Source: an uncultured Planctomycetia bacterium
GTDB lineage: Bacteria > Planctomycetota > UBA1135 > GCA-002686595
DNA: 37,868 nucleotides
NCBI GenBank assembly: GCA_937952135.1
Contig: CALFYL010000100.1
Span: forward strand, 1 to 37,868
Reading direction: 5' to 3'
The translations under genes were made by a program, and so were the position numbers. A model generated the notes under the pieces. The model was not told the origin of the DNA. It made no database searches and worked only from the letters and a program-made list of their open reading frames with translations. Positions 1-8,100 of the stretch are shown one piece after another (within the stretch, counting starts at the first letter, position 1; every line of letters starts with the position of its first letter).

Positions 1-87
1 GAGCCAGAGCAAAATCTCCCCGCTAACTCCAGGAACGCGGGCGCCGCCGGCCCTGGCGGGATTAGCGGGGCGAATTTGCTCTGGCTC
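1..87. terminator. Long bipartite hairpin 3' of deoB
   Basis: Two sets of perfect inverted arms are nested here. The outer arms are GAGCCAGAGCAAA (1-13) and TTTGCTCTGGCTC (75-87). The inner arms are CCCCGCTAA (18-26) and TTAGCGGGG (62-70). A third short stem, CCAGG/CCTGG (29-33/52-56), lies in the loop. The hairpin starts 17 bases past the deoB stop. On the deoB strand the inner stem is followed by AGATTTTGC, which is terminator-like. The outer stem is longer than a terminator needs, so this could also be an interspersed palindromic repeat. The fold is plain in the sequence; the role is inferred. Confidence 0.6.
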
Positions 88-103
88 GGTACATCGCGCT
101 AGA

Positions 104-1285
104 TCACGCGAGGAGGGTCGACAGGAACGAACGGCCCGGGGCGGCGGGCGGCAGACCGAACGCCTCTTCCACTGTCGCGCCGATGTCGGCGAAGCTCGCG
201 CGAGTGCCGAGGTCGACTCCGGGTTTCACGCGCGCGCCAGCTGCGAGGATCGGCACGTATTCGCGCGTATGGTCGGTGGTCGCCGCGAACGTCGGGTCGT
301 TGCCGTGGTCCGCGCTCAGCAGCACGAGGTCGTCCGGTCGCAGGAGCTTCGAGAGCTCGCCGAGTTTCTCGTCGAACTCCTCCAGCGCCCGGCGGTACCC
401 GAACGCGTCGCGCCGGTGTCCGTAGAGCATGTCGAAGTCGACCAGGTTCACGAACACGAAGCCGCGCTCGAGCTCGCGCGCGAGCTTCAGCACGTGCTCC
501 ATCCCGTCGCGGTTGCCCTCGGTGTGGATCGATTCGCCCACGCCGACGCCCGCGAAGATGTCCTCGATCTTGCCGACACCGATCACGGGCACGCCGGCGC
601 GCGTCAGGCGGTCGAGAGTCGTTTCGCTGAAGGGCTTCAACGAGTAGTCGCGGCGGTTGTAGGTGCGCTGGAACGCGCCCGCCTCGCCGACGAACGGGCG
701 CGCGATCACGCGGCCGACTCCGTAGGGATTCAGGATCTCGCGCGCGACCTCGCAGCAGCGGTACAAGCGCTCGAGTCCGAAGTGCTGCTCGTGGCAAGCG
801 ATCTGGAACACGCTGTCGGCGCTCGTGTAGACGATCGGCTTGCCCGTCGCGATGTGCTCGGCGCCGAGGCGCGTGAGCACCTCCGTCCCCGACGCAGCGG
901 CGTTGCACAGCACGCCCCGCACTTCCGCGCGCGTCACGAAGGCGTCGATGATCTCGGGCGGAAAACCCTGCGAATAGGTCGGGAATTCGCGCTCGAGCAC
1001 GCAGCCCATCATCTCCCAGTGCCCGGTCGACGTGTCCTTGCCCGGCGAGAGCTCGGCGCAGCGGCCGAAGGCGCCGCGCGGACTCGCAACGCGCGCGACC
1101 CGGGTCACGCCCGCGATATGCCCCAGGCCCAACGCGGCCAATTTCGGCGCGTCGAGCCCGCCCGCCGCCGCCACGAGATGGTCGAGCGTGTGCGCACCGA
1201 CATCGCCGAAACGCGCGGCGTCCGGCAGCTCGCCGACGCCGAGCGAGTCCAACACGATCAGAAAAACGCGCTTCATCGCCGTCAT
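104..1285 (-). CDS. deoB: Phosphopentomutase
   Basis: Interconverts (deoxy)ribose 1-phosphate and 5-phosphate in the cytoplasm, linking nucleoside salvage to the pentose phosphate pathway. The protein is 393 residues, the usual family length. It opens with the alkaline-phosphatase-superfamily metal motif VFLIVLDSLGVGE (Asp13). The family signature KDTSTGHWEMMG follows, with Thr85 at the position known to be phosphorylated in characterised phosphopentomutases. Near the C-terminus are the metal-binding segments SADHGNDPT and TDHTREYVP. I chose the ATG at 1285 because an AGGGG lies 5 bases upstream; the ATG at 1276 (MKRVFL) is an alternative, and the longer frame to 1330 adds an unlikely tail. 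It is a single gene, with no other nucleoside-salvage gene beside it. Confidence 0.95.
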   Translation of the reverse strand: MTAMKRVFLIVLDSLGVGELPDAARFGDVGAHTLDHLVAAAGGLDAPKLAALGLGHIAGVTRVARVASPRGAFGRCAELSPGKDTSTGHWEMMGCVLEREFPTYSQGFPPEIIDAFVTRAEVRGVLCNAAASGTEVLTRLGAEHIATGKPIVYTSADSVFQIACHEQHFGLERLYRCCEVAREILNPYGVGRVIARPFVGEAGAFQRTYNRRDYSLKPFSETTLDRLTRAGVPVIGVGKIEDIFAGVGVGESIHTEGNRDGMEHVLKLARELERGFVFVNLVDFDMLYGHRRDAFGYRRALEEFDEKLGELSKLLRPDDLVLLSADHGNDPTFAATTDHTREYVPILAAGARVKPGVDLGTRASFADIGATVEEAFGLPPAAPGRSFLSTLLA

Positions 1286-1423
1286 CGTAGCCCCTGGGCG
1301 CGGCGCTCGAGCTGCGAACGAGACACCCAAGCCATACGCGCCCCCTTACACGCCCGGTTCGTCGCCGCTGGCGCGATCGGGCATGATGCGGCGGTCTCAC
1401 GCCACCCCGAAACTCCCCCGCCC

Positions 1424-2548
1424 ATGCAAACCAACCGCCGCGTTTTCCTCAGCTCCACCGCCGCCGCCGGCGCGCTGCTCGCCTTGACCAAGCGCACCGC
1501 CGCGCAGGATTCGAAGTCCGCCGACAAGCCGAAAGCGCTCAACATGCTCGTGCTCGGAGGCACGGGACTGATCGGCCCCGCGCTCGTCGAGTACGCGCAG
1601 TCGCGCGGCCACACGGTCGCGCTCTTCAATCGCGGCAAGACGAACCCGCAGCTCTTCCCCGACCTCGAGAAGTTGCGCGGCGACCGCAACCCCGACAAGG
1701 ACGACGGACTGAAGGCGCTCGAAGGCCGCAAGTTCGACGTCGTGTTCGACGACACCGGCTACTACCCGCGCCACGTCAAGGCGTCGGCCGAGCTGATGGC
1801 CCCGAACATCGGGCACTACGTCTACGTCTCGAGCATTTCGTGCTACGCCCGCAACGACATCGAGGGCATGGACGAGGACGCCGAGTGCGGCACGATGCCC
1901 GACCCCACGCTCGAGGAGATGGGGAAGAACTACGAGTACTACGGGCCGCTCAAGGCGCTGTGCGAGCAAGCGGCGGAGGCTGCGATGCCCGGCAAGACGT
2001 GCGTGATCCGGCCCGGCTACATCGTCGGGCCCGGCGACGGCACGCACCGCTTCGGCTACTGGCCGATGCGCGCGGACAAGGGCGGCGACTTCGTCGTGCC
2101 CGGCGCGCCGACGGATCCGGTGCAAGTGATCGACGTGCGCGACCTGTCCGAATGGATGGTGCACGTCGCCGAGCAGAAGATCGTCGGGCGCTTCAACGCC
2201 TGCGGTCCGGAGAAGAAGCTCGAGTGGGGCAAGGTCATCGAAGCGTGCGTGAAGAACGCTTCGAACGAGTGCAAGCCGCACTGGGCGTCGCTCGATGTTC
2301 TGCAGAAGTTCCCCGCCGCGCAGTTCCCGATCTGGGCGCCGTACGCGGGCGAAACCAAGGGCTTCCACACCGTGAGCAACGCGCGCGCGGTGAAGCAGGG
2401 CATGCGCTTCCGCCCGATCGACACGATCGTCAAGGACACGCTGGCCTGGTACCGCGGCCTGCCCGAAGAGCGCCGGGCGCAAGTCTTCAAGCGCAACCTC
2501 TCCGCGGAACTCGAGCTCGAGATCCTCGCCGCGCTGAAGAAGGTCTGA
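1424..2548 (+). CDS. Tat-exported NAD-dependent epimerase/dehydratase family protein
   Basis: This 374-residue extended short-chain dehydrogenase/reductase has a Rossmann dinucleotide-binding motif GGTGLIG at 45-51 and a Tyr-x-x-x-Lys catalytic pair (YGPLK, Tyr173/Lys177) in the expected place. SDR enzymes of this type act on nucleotide sugars or related alcohols; the substrate cannot be told from sequence. The N-terminus NRRVFLSSTAAAGALLAL is a good twin-arginine signal, which would deliver a folded, cofactor-loaded enzyme to the periplasm. The ATG at 1424 is the only start that puts this signal at the N-terminus; the frame is open upstream to 269, antisense to deoB, and that part is not coding. 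It is convergent with the sulfatase-like gene. No clear Shine-Dalgarno is seen. Confidence 0.85.
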   Translation: MQTNRRVFLSSTAAAGALLALTKRTAAQDSKSADKPKALNMLVLGGTGLIGPALVEYAQSRGHTVALFNRGKTNPQLFPDLEKLRGDRNPDKDDGLKALEGRKFDVVFDDTGYYPRHVKASAELMAPNIGHYVYVSSISCYARNDIEGMDEDAECGTMPDPTLEEMGKNYEYYGPLKALCEQAAEAAMPGKTCVIRPGYIVGPGDGTHRFGYWPMRADKGGDFVVPGAPTDPVQVIDVRDLSEWMVHVAEQKIVGRFNACGPEKKLEWGKVIEACVKNASNECKPHWASLDVLQKFPAAQFPIWAPYAGETKGFHTVSNARAVKQGMRFRPIDTIVKDTLAWYRGLPEERRAQVFKRNLSAELELEILAALKKV

Positions 2549-2585
2549 GGGAAAAAAGACCTGCGATCGACGCGCGAGCGCGCGC

Positions 2586-4577
2586 TCAACTGCCGCCGGG
2601 CAGCGCCTTGCGGGCGGCGTCGATCCCCTTGCGGGCTTTCTCGGCGACGCGGCCGGGGTCGACGAGCAGCGCGCGCTCGAACTGCTCCAACGCTTCCTCG
2701 AAGCGCTGCTCGCGGTAGAGCAGCTCGCCGCGGATCAAGAAGATGTCGCCGTGGTCGGGCTCGAGCTTCTCGGCCCGCGCCGCGGTGGCTTCGCATTCGG
2801 CGAACTTGTGCTGCTGGTAGTAGAGCCACGCGAGCCGCACGAGCGCTTCGGAGGTCGGATGCAGCTCGACGACCTTGCGCAGCGCCGACTCCGCTTCGGG
2901 GAGCGCGCCGCGCCGCAGGTGCACGACGTACTCCGTCTCCCACGCGAACGGATCGTTCGGGTTCGTCGCGAGCACCCGCCGCACGTCCGCGAGCGCGCGG
3001 TCGTACTGGCCCTGCGCCGAGTACGCCTGCGCGTTCGTGAGCACCGCCCAGGTCACGATCGCATCCTTCGGATCGATCGAGCCCGCCGTCGAGCCGCCCG
3101 GTGTCGAACGCGAGTAGCCGAGCTCCGCCAACCCCTTCGCCTCGTCGCTTTCGAGCTCCCGCTCGGCCGGCCGCACGGACTTCGCCGCGCCGAGCGTGGT
3201 TTCCAGCTTCGCGAGCAGCGGGTCCGCCGCCGCGCGCTGGCTCGCGTGCAAGTTCTGCAACTCGGCGGGATCCTTGCGCAGGTCGTAGTACTCCGGCCGC
3301 GGCGCGCGAATCGCCTTGTCGCCGAGGCGTGAGAGCGAGTGCAGCGGCGCCCAGCCGTGGTTGTAGAACGTCACCATGCTCTCGCCGTAGATCGTGCGCT
3401 CGCCGTCGCGCGGAGCTTCGAACAGCGACTGGCCGTCGAGCTTCGCGCGCGCCTGCAAGCCGAGGAGCGAGAGGAGCGTCGGCGCGACATCGACGAGCCC
3501 CACGACGCGGTCGTCCACCACGGCGGCGCGCGCGAACAGCTTCGCACTCGAGATCACGAGCGGCACGCGCATCGTCGAGTCATAAATCAGGCGACTGTGC
3601 GTGAACTCGCCGTGCTCGCCGAGACCTTCGCCGTGGTCGGCGGTGAACACGACCAGCGTGTTCGCAAGGCGCTCCTCGCCGAGACTCGCGAGCAGCCGGC
3701 CGAGCTCCGCGTCCGCGTAAGCGACCTCGGACAGGTAGCGGCCGCGCGCCAGATCCGCGTCGTAGGGCGCGTTCGGATCCATGTTCAGGCCCGGCAGGAT
3801 GTGCTCCGCCGGAGCGTTGTAGGGCGCGTGCGCGTCGAAGTAGTGCGTCCACAGGAAGAACGGCTTCTCGGGGGCGTTCGCGTCGTGCTTCGCGAGCCAG
3901 TCGAGCGCGCGGTCGGTGACCTGCGTCGCGTTGCGCTCGCGGAAATGGCCTTCGCCCGCCGCGACGCCGTCGAGGTGCACGTCGTCGTCGTAGCTCGCGA
4001 ACCCCTGGTGCACTCCATAGCGCGCGTCGAGCACGAACGCCGCCACCACGGCCGCCGTGTCGTACCCGCTGTCGCCTAGCAGCTCGGCGAGCGTGTGGTG
4101 CTCCGCCGCAAGCTGAAACGTCCCGTTGTTCCGCACGCCGTGCGACAGCGGGTCGAGCCCCGTGAGCAACGTCGCGTGCGACGGCAGAGTGATCGGCGTC
4201 GGCGCGAGCGCGCGCGTGAAGCGCACACCCCGGGCGGCGAGCCCGTCAACGGTCGGCGTGCGCACGCGTTCGTCGCCGTAGCACGCGAGCGCGTCGGCGC
4301 GCACCGTGTCGAACGTGACGAGCAGGACATTGAGTCCCCGCGCGGCGCCCGGTGCGACGGAAGGGAGTGCGCCGGCCGAAGCCGTGGAGTTCGCACCCGA
4401 CTTCGCACCCGCACCCGCGTCGGAACTCGGCGCGTTGTCCGAGCCGCACGCGGACAGTGCGAGCGCGGCGAGGGTCGCCGCAAGACCGGACCGGGAACGG
4501 GTCTGAAAACGATTCCAGCAGGCGCGTGCCGTTTTGAAACGGCCCGCGCCCCGCGGCGGGACGAAGCTGAAGATCAT
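2586..4577 (-). CDS. Sulfatase-like hydrolase with C-terminal TPR repeats, lipoprotein
   Basis: The 663-residue protein has an alkaline-phosphatase/sulfatase-superfamily domain (about 82-480) followed by about four tetratricopeptide repeats (about 515-655). A hydrophobic stretch ends in a lipobox, LSAC (Cys44), so the mature protein is probably a lipoprotein. Metal ligands are visible as TFDTVRAD (Asp90) and FTADHGEGLGEHG (Asp314, His315). The segment that normally carries the formylglycine cysteine (C-x-P-x-R) reads TLPSHATLLTG at 130-140, so Thr stands at the Cys place and His at the Arg place. A classical formylglycine sulfatase mechanism is therefore unlikely, and phosphoesterase or phosphotransferase chemistry on a Thr is possible. 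The start is uncertain: the ATG at 4577 overlaps the end of an upstream gene relic (ATGA), has no clear Shine-Dalgarno and gives a long n-region before the lipobox. Confidence 0.85.
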   Translation of the reverse strand: MIFSFVPPRGAGRFKTARACWNRFQTRSRSGLAATLAALALSACGSDNAPSSDAGAGAKSGANSTASAGALPSVAPGAARGLNVLLVTFDTVRADALACYGDERVRTPTVDGLAARGVRFTRALAPTPITLPSHATLLTGLDPLSHGVRNNGTFQLAAEHHTLAELLGDSGYDTAAVVAAFVLDARYGVHQGFASYDDDVHLDGVAAGEGHFRERNATQVTDRALDWLAKHDANAPEKPFFLWTHYFDAHAPYNAPAEHILPGLNMDPNAPYDADLARGRYLSEVAYADAELGRLLASLGEERLANTLVVFTADHGEGLGEHGEFTHSRLIYDSTMRVPLVISSAKLFARAAVVDDRVVGLVDVAPTLLSLLGLQARAKLDGQSLFEAPRDGERTIYGESMVTFYNHGWAPLHSLSRLGDKAIRAPRPEYYDLRKDPAELQNLHASQRAAADPLLAKLETTLGAAKSVRPAERELESDEAKGLAELGYSRSTPGGSTAGSIDPKDAIVTWAVLTNAQAYSAQGQYDRALADVRRVLATNPNDPFAWETEYVVHLRRGALPEAESALRKVVELHPTSEALVRLAWLYYQQHKFAECEATAARAEKLEPDHGDIFLIRGELLYREQRFEEALEQFERALLVDPGRVAEKARKGIDAARKALPGGS

Positions 4578-4765
4578 CTATCGGTTCGTTGGGGGTCCAA
4601 GGGCTCGATGCTGCCGCCCTCTACCCCCGCGAGTTCGTCGAACAACGCGAAAACTTCAGGCAACGCGGCTTGGACGATCATCGGGCGCTCCTTGTTCGCA
4701 AGGACCGGCCACACCGCGCGCTCCGACCCCGACGCTGCGAACGGAGCGGGCAATTTCTTCACAAC
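4574..4765 (-). pseudogene. Decayed copy of the C-terminal end of the 5921-7423 alpha/beta hydrolase
   Basis: A 63-codon open stretch translates to a recognisable copy of the last 60 or so residues of the secreted hydrolase at 5921-7423. Compare KKLPAPFAASGSERAV with KKLHASLVAAGSECAV, and MIVQAALPEVFALFDELA with MIVQDALPEVFAWFDELA. The catalytic-His segment NTEHLM has become NKERPM, so the His is lost. DNA similarity runs to the stop codon (CTATCGGT in both on the + strand), with a one-base indel that moves the frame so it now ends in a TGA overlapping the ATG of the sulfatase-like gene. The Ser nucleophile and Asp segments are absent. It is best read as the end of a partial tandem duplication, in direct orientation about 1.35 kb from its parent. 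Confidence 0.7.
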
Positions 4766-4869
4766 CTCGAGGCAGCGATCGCAACGGCGCGGCCGGACAA
4801 CCGTTCGCGAACGTGTTCCAAGCGGGAAAGGGCGAGGAGGTTCTCGTCGCGCCCAACACCGCCGACGAC

Positions 4870-5652
4870 TCACAGGAGGCCGACGATGAGACCGCTGCCG
4901 ATCAACAGCATCGTTGTCGCCACGATCCATTGCACGGTTCGAAGCGTGACCGTGGCCAGCAGGCGCTTGCCGATCCACGCGCCGGCAAACGCGCACAGAG
5001 TTCCGACGACGACCGGCGCGAGCAGCTCCTGCAATGCCGACGAAGGTGCTGCGAGAACGCCCGTACCGTAGACCGCGAGGCGAACGGCATCGACGATCAC
5101 GGCCGAGACGACGCCGGTCGCGACGAAGGCCTCCTTCGACAGACCGGCCTTGATCAGGAACGCCGAACGCAGCGCCCCCTGGTTGCCCGACAACCCGCCG
5201 AAGAATCCGGACAAGACGCCGCCGACCGGCAGCCAGCGCACGGGCAGCGCCAGGGTCCGGAAGCGCGGCCACAACTCCAGCAGCGCGAACACGACGATCA
5301 GGACGCCGATGACGAGCTCGAGCAGGCGGATCTCGAAAAACGAGCCCGCGAGTTCATAGCGCACCAGCACCGGCATGCGGTCGAACAGGCGCAGCAGCGA
5401 GGCCCCACCGACTGCGGCGACCGCCGCCGGCAGACCGAAGCGCGCCACGACGCGCCAATCGGCGTGCCGCACCAACAGGCCCAGCTTGAAGAGGTTGTTG
5501 GCGAAGTGCACGACGGCCGTGGCCGCGATCGCCAGCGGAAGCGGGAAAAACAGCGCGAAAACGGGCATCAGCACCGTGCCGAGGCCGAAACCCGAGAACA
5601 GCGTCAAGCCGGACGTGCACAGTGCGACCAACCCGATCAGAACCAGTTCCAT
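4870..5652 (-). CDS. TauE/SafE family membrane permease
   Basis: The 260-residue protein is almost wholly hydrophobic, with about eight predicted membrane segments in two halves. The halves start at MELVLIGLVALCTSGLTLFS and, after a polar loop, at LRTLALPVRWLPVGGVLSG-like sequence containing the typical GGLSGNQGALRSAFL segment. These are features of the TauE/SafE (DUF81) family, which exports sulfite, sulfoacetate or other small anions across the inner membrane. An AGGAG lies 8 bases upstream of the ATG. The gene sits between the intact alpha/beta hydrolase and the relic of that hydrolase's tail, so it may have arrived or been rearranged with the duplication. The neighbouring sulfatase-like gene makes a sulfur link tempting, but that protein lacks the formylglycine Cys. 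The substrate is unknown. Confidence 0.88.
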   Translation of the reverse strand: MELVLIGLVALCTSGLTLFSGFGLGTVLMPVFALFFPLPLAIAATAVVHFANNLFKLGLLVRHADWRVVARFGLPAAVAAVGGASLLRLFDRMPVLVRYELAGSFFEIRLLELVIGVLIVVFALLELWPRFRTLALPVRWLPVGGVLSGFFGGLSGNQGALRSAFLIKAGLSKEAFVATGVVSAVIVDAVRLAVYGTGVLAAPSSALQELLAPVVVGTLCAFAGAWIGKRLLATVTLRTVQWIVATTMLLIGSGLIVGLL

Positions 5653-5667
5653 GCGGAGTCTCCTGGC

Positions 5668-5853
5668 TCAGGGACTGGCAGCCGGCGTCCGCCACGACGG
5701 CGGCTGACAATGGGTGAGCAGGACGGCGGTCGCGCGCGGATGTTCCATGAAGGCGACCTGCGCCGTGAATCCGACCGTGCCTCCGCTTTTGGAGTCGAGC
5801 CGGCCGCCATCATGTTCGTCGGCGTTGTGCCGCAGGCCGTTGTCCACGTTCAC
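5668..5853 (-). pseudogene. Possible remnant of a beta-lactamase-fold serine hydrolase
   Basis: A short frame (GTG at 5853) encodes about 61 residues; the same frame stays open at least another 80 bases upstream. Its middle, KSGGTVGFTAQVAF followed by TAVLLTH, resembles the C-terminal strand pair of class C beta-lactamase/esterase-like enzymes, where K-(T/S)-G or H-x-G precedes GF and two hydrophobic strands. The SxxK and Tyr motifs are missing, so it cannot be a complete enzyme. It ends 15 bases before the TauE/SafE start. It could be a chance ORF; the call rests only on this one segment. Confidence 0.3.
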
Positions 5854-5920
5854 TCCGAGCAGGCGTTGTTTGGATCGTGAGGCAGGCCCGAGGTGTGCGT
5901 CGCCAGGGCGGATCTGCGGG

Positions 5921-7423
5921 CTATCGGTCGGTGGGTCGATCCGTTGGCTCGACGCTTTCGGCCGCTGCCATCGCGAGCTCGTCGAACCAGGCGAAGACCT
6001 CCGGCAATGCGTCCTGGACGATCATCAAGTGCTCGGTGTTCGGGACGACGCGCAACACCGCGCATTCCGAGCCCGCCGCGACGAGCGAGGCGTGCAGTTT
6101 CTTTGCGCCGGCGAGACCGAAATCGCGCTCGCCCGCGCCGATGAAGATCGGAAGCGACTTCAGAGGCGACGCGTCTTTCAGAGCCTGGCCGCCGCCCAGT
6201 GCGGCAAAGGCGCGGTAGCGCGCGGGATCGGCGAGCACGGCGCTCGTTCCGGCGGCGGCGCCCATCGAGTGCCCGACGACGAACACGCGCGTCGAGTCGA
6301 ACGCGAAACGCGCCGCGAGCTCGTCGACGAGCGCCGCGACCGGCGCGCCGCCGAAGCCGAGCCGCGGCGCGACGAGCATCCATCCGCGCTTCTCGCACAG
6401 GCGTACGATCTCGCCATCGCCGTAGCCGTCGAAGAACAAGTTCTCGCTGCCGCCCGCGCCGTGCAGCGCGACGACGAGCGGCGGTTTCGGCGCACCGGCG
6501 GCGAGCGCGGGAACAAAAATACGCGCGCGCGTCGTGCGCTTCTCGCTCGTCGGAACCGCGAGCCAGAACTGGCCGGTCTTGGTCGATTCGTACCAACGCT
6601 CGCCCTTGGCCCCGGCGGCGACGACTTGCTCGGCTTCGGCGAGCAGCCGCGCGCCGGGGTAGTCCGTCTCTTCCGTGGAGCCCGCCGCGAGCGACTTCAG
6701 CAACGCGAGCAACGCTTTCGCGGTCTCGCGCTCGAGCCGCGGCGCGGTGTCGGGGAGTCTGTCGATCGCGGCTTCGAGCGAAGCGAGCCGCTCGTCGCGC
6801 TTCTCGACAAGCGAGACGATCAGGTCGTGCTCCGACCAGCAGAAATCGCCGTCGAACGCGTGCACGCTCAGTCTGCTATCCCCGACTGAAACGTCAGCAA
6901 GCGAAAGTGTGAGCGTCTGTGAACTCGTCAGCTGTGAACCCGTCAAGTCGCCGAGATGCAGACGATTCGACGCGTTGTTGATGCGAACAGAGACGGCGAG
7001 AGTCACGAGCGTTCCTCCGCAGGACTCATAGAACGGCTTCGCTACCAAGGTCAGCGACTTCGACGATGAGTCCAAGAGTCGCGCTTCCGGCGTGAAGGCC
7101 CACGCACGAGTCCAGTTGCATCCTCCGCAGAGATTGGGAAGCTGATCGACGGCCCGATCCAGCGCCTCGGCGGCCTGCGGAATCCGGAGAGCGAAGAAGT
7201 GCTGCACCGCTGACTCGACGAGCGGAAGCATCGAACTTCGACCGTCCGGCCCCACGTTCGCCGCCCACGCGCGTTCGAGTTGCCGCACGCGCCAGCCGAG
7301 CTCGTAGCGGGCGCTCGGTTGCGCGCCCTTCGCTTGCGCGGGCCCGGCCGCTTCCTGCGTCAGCGCCTGCACCCCACCGAACATCGCGACCGAGAAGATG
7401 GCAGCAGCGTGCAGGAGGCTCAT
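5921..7423 (-). CDS. Secreted alpha/beta hydrolase (esterase-like) with unique N-terminal region
   Basis: This 500-residue protein starts with a probable signal peptide (MSLLHAAAIFSVAMFGGVQA). Residues 30-280 match nothing I recognise; they contain a C-GG-C pair near 99-102 and several predicted helices. The catalytic domain (about 280-482) has an oxyanion segment HGAGG at 321-325, nucleophile elbow GHSMG (Ser386), an acid at GERDFG (Asp434) and His465 in NTEHLM, a complete triad. The layout resembles esterases of the polyhydroxybutyrate-depolymerase/feruloyl-esterase type, but the natural ester is unknown. The tail is acidic and repetitive (VEPTDRPTDR). A decayed copy of the last 60 residues lies at 4574-4765. 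No Shine-Dalgarno is obvious at 7423. The gene is divergent from tag, with 44 bases between starts. Confidence 0.85.
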   Translation of the reverse strand: MSLLHAAAIFSVAMFGGVQALTQEAAGPAQAKGAQPSARYELGWRVRQLERAWAANVGPDGRSSMLPLVESAVQHFFALRIPQAAEALDRAVDQLPNLCGGCNWTRAWAFTPEARLLDSSSKSLTLVAKPFYESCGGTLVTLAVSVRINNASNRLHLGDLTGSQLTSSQTLTLSLADVSVGDSRLSVHAFDGDFCWSEHDLIVSLVEKRDERLASLEAAIDRLPDTAPRLERETAKALLALLKSLAAGSTEETDYPGARLLAEAEQVVAAGAKGERWYESTKTGQFWLAVPTSEKRTTRARIFVPALAAGAPKPPLVVALHGAGGSENLFFDGYGDGEIVRLCEKRGWMLVAPRLGFGGAPVAALVDELAARFAFDSTRVFVVGHSMGAAAGTSAVLADPARYRAFAALGGGQALKDASPLKSLPIFIGAGERDFGLAGAKKLHASLVAAGSECAVLRVVPNTEHLMIVQDALPEVFAWFDELAMAAAESVEPTDRPTDR

Positions 7424-7467
7424 TCGTGCAATCGTAGACCGCTCGCCTCAGTTGCTACAAAGCCCGC

Positions 7468-8097
7468 ATGACGGACAACGGACTTCGACTCGGCGCCGAC
7501 GGGCACGCGCGCTGCAAGTGGTGCGATGGATCGGACGACTACCGCGCCTACCACGATCGCGAGTGGGGCTTCCCGGTCACCGACGACACGCGGCTCTTCG
7601 AGAAGATCTGCCTCGAGGGTTTTCAGTCGGGCCTGAGCTGGCTGACGATCCTGCGCAAGCGCGAGAACTTCCGGCGCGCGTTCCGCGAGTTCGATTTCGA
7701 AGCGCTCTCCAAGCGTCCGCCGAAGGTCGAGAAGCTGCTCCTCGACGCCGGCATCGTGCGCCACCGCGGCAAGATCGAATCGACGCTCAACAACGCGCGC
7801 CAGGCGCGCGAGCTGAAGCGCGAATTCGGCTCGCTCGCCGCGTATTTCTGGAGTTTCGAGCCGGGGGCCGACACGCGGCCCGCGCACCTCACGTGGAGCG
7901 TGCTCTCGAAGCTCCCGAAGACGCCCGAGTCGATCGCGCTCTCCAAGGACCTCAAGAAGCGCGGCTGGAGCTTCGTCGGTCCGACCACGATGTACGCCTT
8001 CATGCAGGCCATGGGCCTCGTCAACGACCACATCGAGGGCTGTGCGTTCCGCACGAAGGCCGCGGCGGCGCGCGCGAAGTTGCGCCTGCCGAAGTAG
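7468..8097 (+). CDS. tag: DNA-3-methyladenine glycosylase I
   Basis: Removes N3-methyladenine from alkylated DNA as the first step of base excision repair. The 209-residue protein aligns along its whole length with Tag. The zinc ligands are in place: Cys16 (RCKWCDG), His29 (YHDREWG), His188 and Cys192 (NDHIEGC). The base-binding segment FEKICLEGFQSGLSWLTIL (44-62) and the C-terminal GPTTMYAFMQAMGLVNDH are typical. The ATG at 7468 gives the standard N-terminus just before the first Cys; no strong Shine-Dalgarno is seen. It is divergent from the alpha/beta hydrolase and followed after 3 bases by the palindromic element at 8101. A second alkylation-repair gene is at 32000. Confidence 0.95.
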   Translation: MTDNGLRLGADGHARCKWCDGSDDYRAYHDREWGFPVTDDTRLFEKICLEGFQSGLSWLTILRKRENFRRAFREFDFEALSKRPPKVEKLLLDAGIVRHRGKIESTLNNARQARELKREFGSLAAYFWSFEPGADTRPAHLTWSVLSKLPKTPESIALSKDLKKRGWSFVGPTTMYAFMQAMGLVNDHIEGCAFRTKAAAARAKLRLPK

Positions 8098-8100
8098 CCG

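Noticed and set aside
2541..2562. AGGTCT/AGACCT stem with an A-run at the end of the epimerase gene, as a terminator
   Set aside because: The stem is only six bases, overlaps the stop codon and has the A-run in the loop; too weak to annotate.
4534..5880. A 448-codon + strand frame across the TauE/SafE gene
   Set aside because: It is Arg/Gln/Asp-rich and antisense to a clear membrane permease whose start has a good Shine-Dalgarno.
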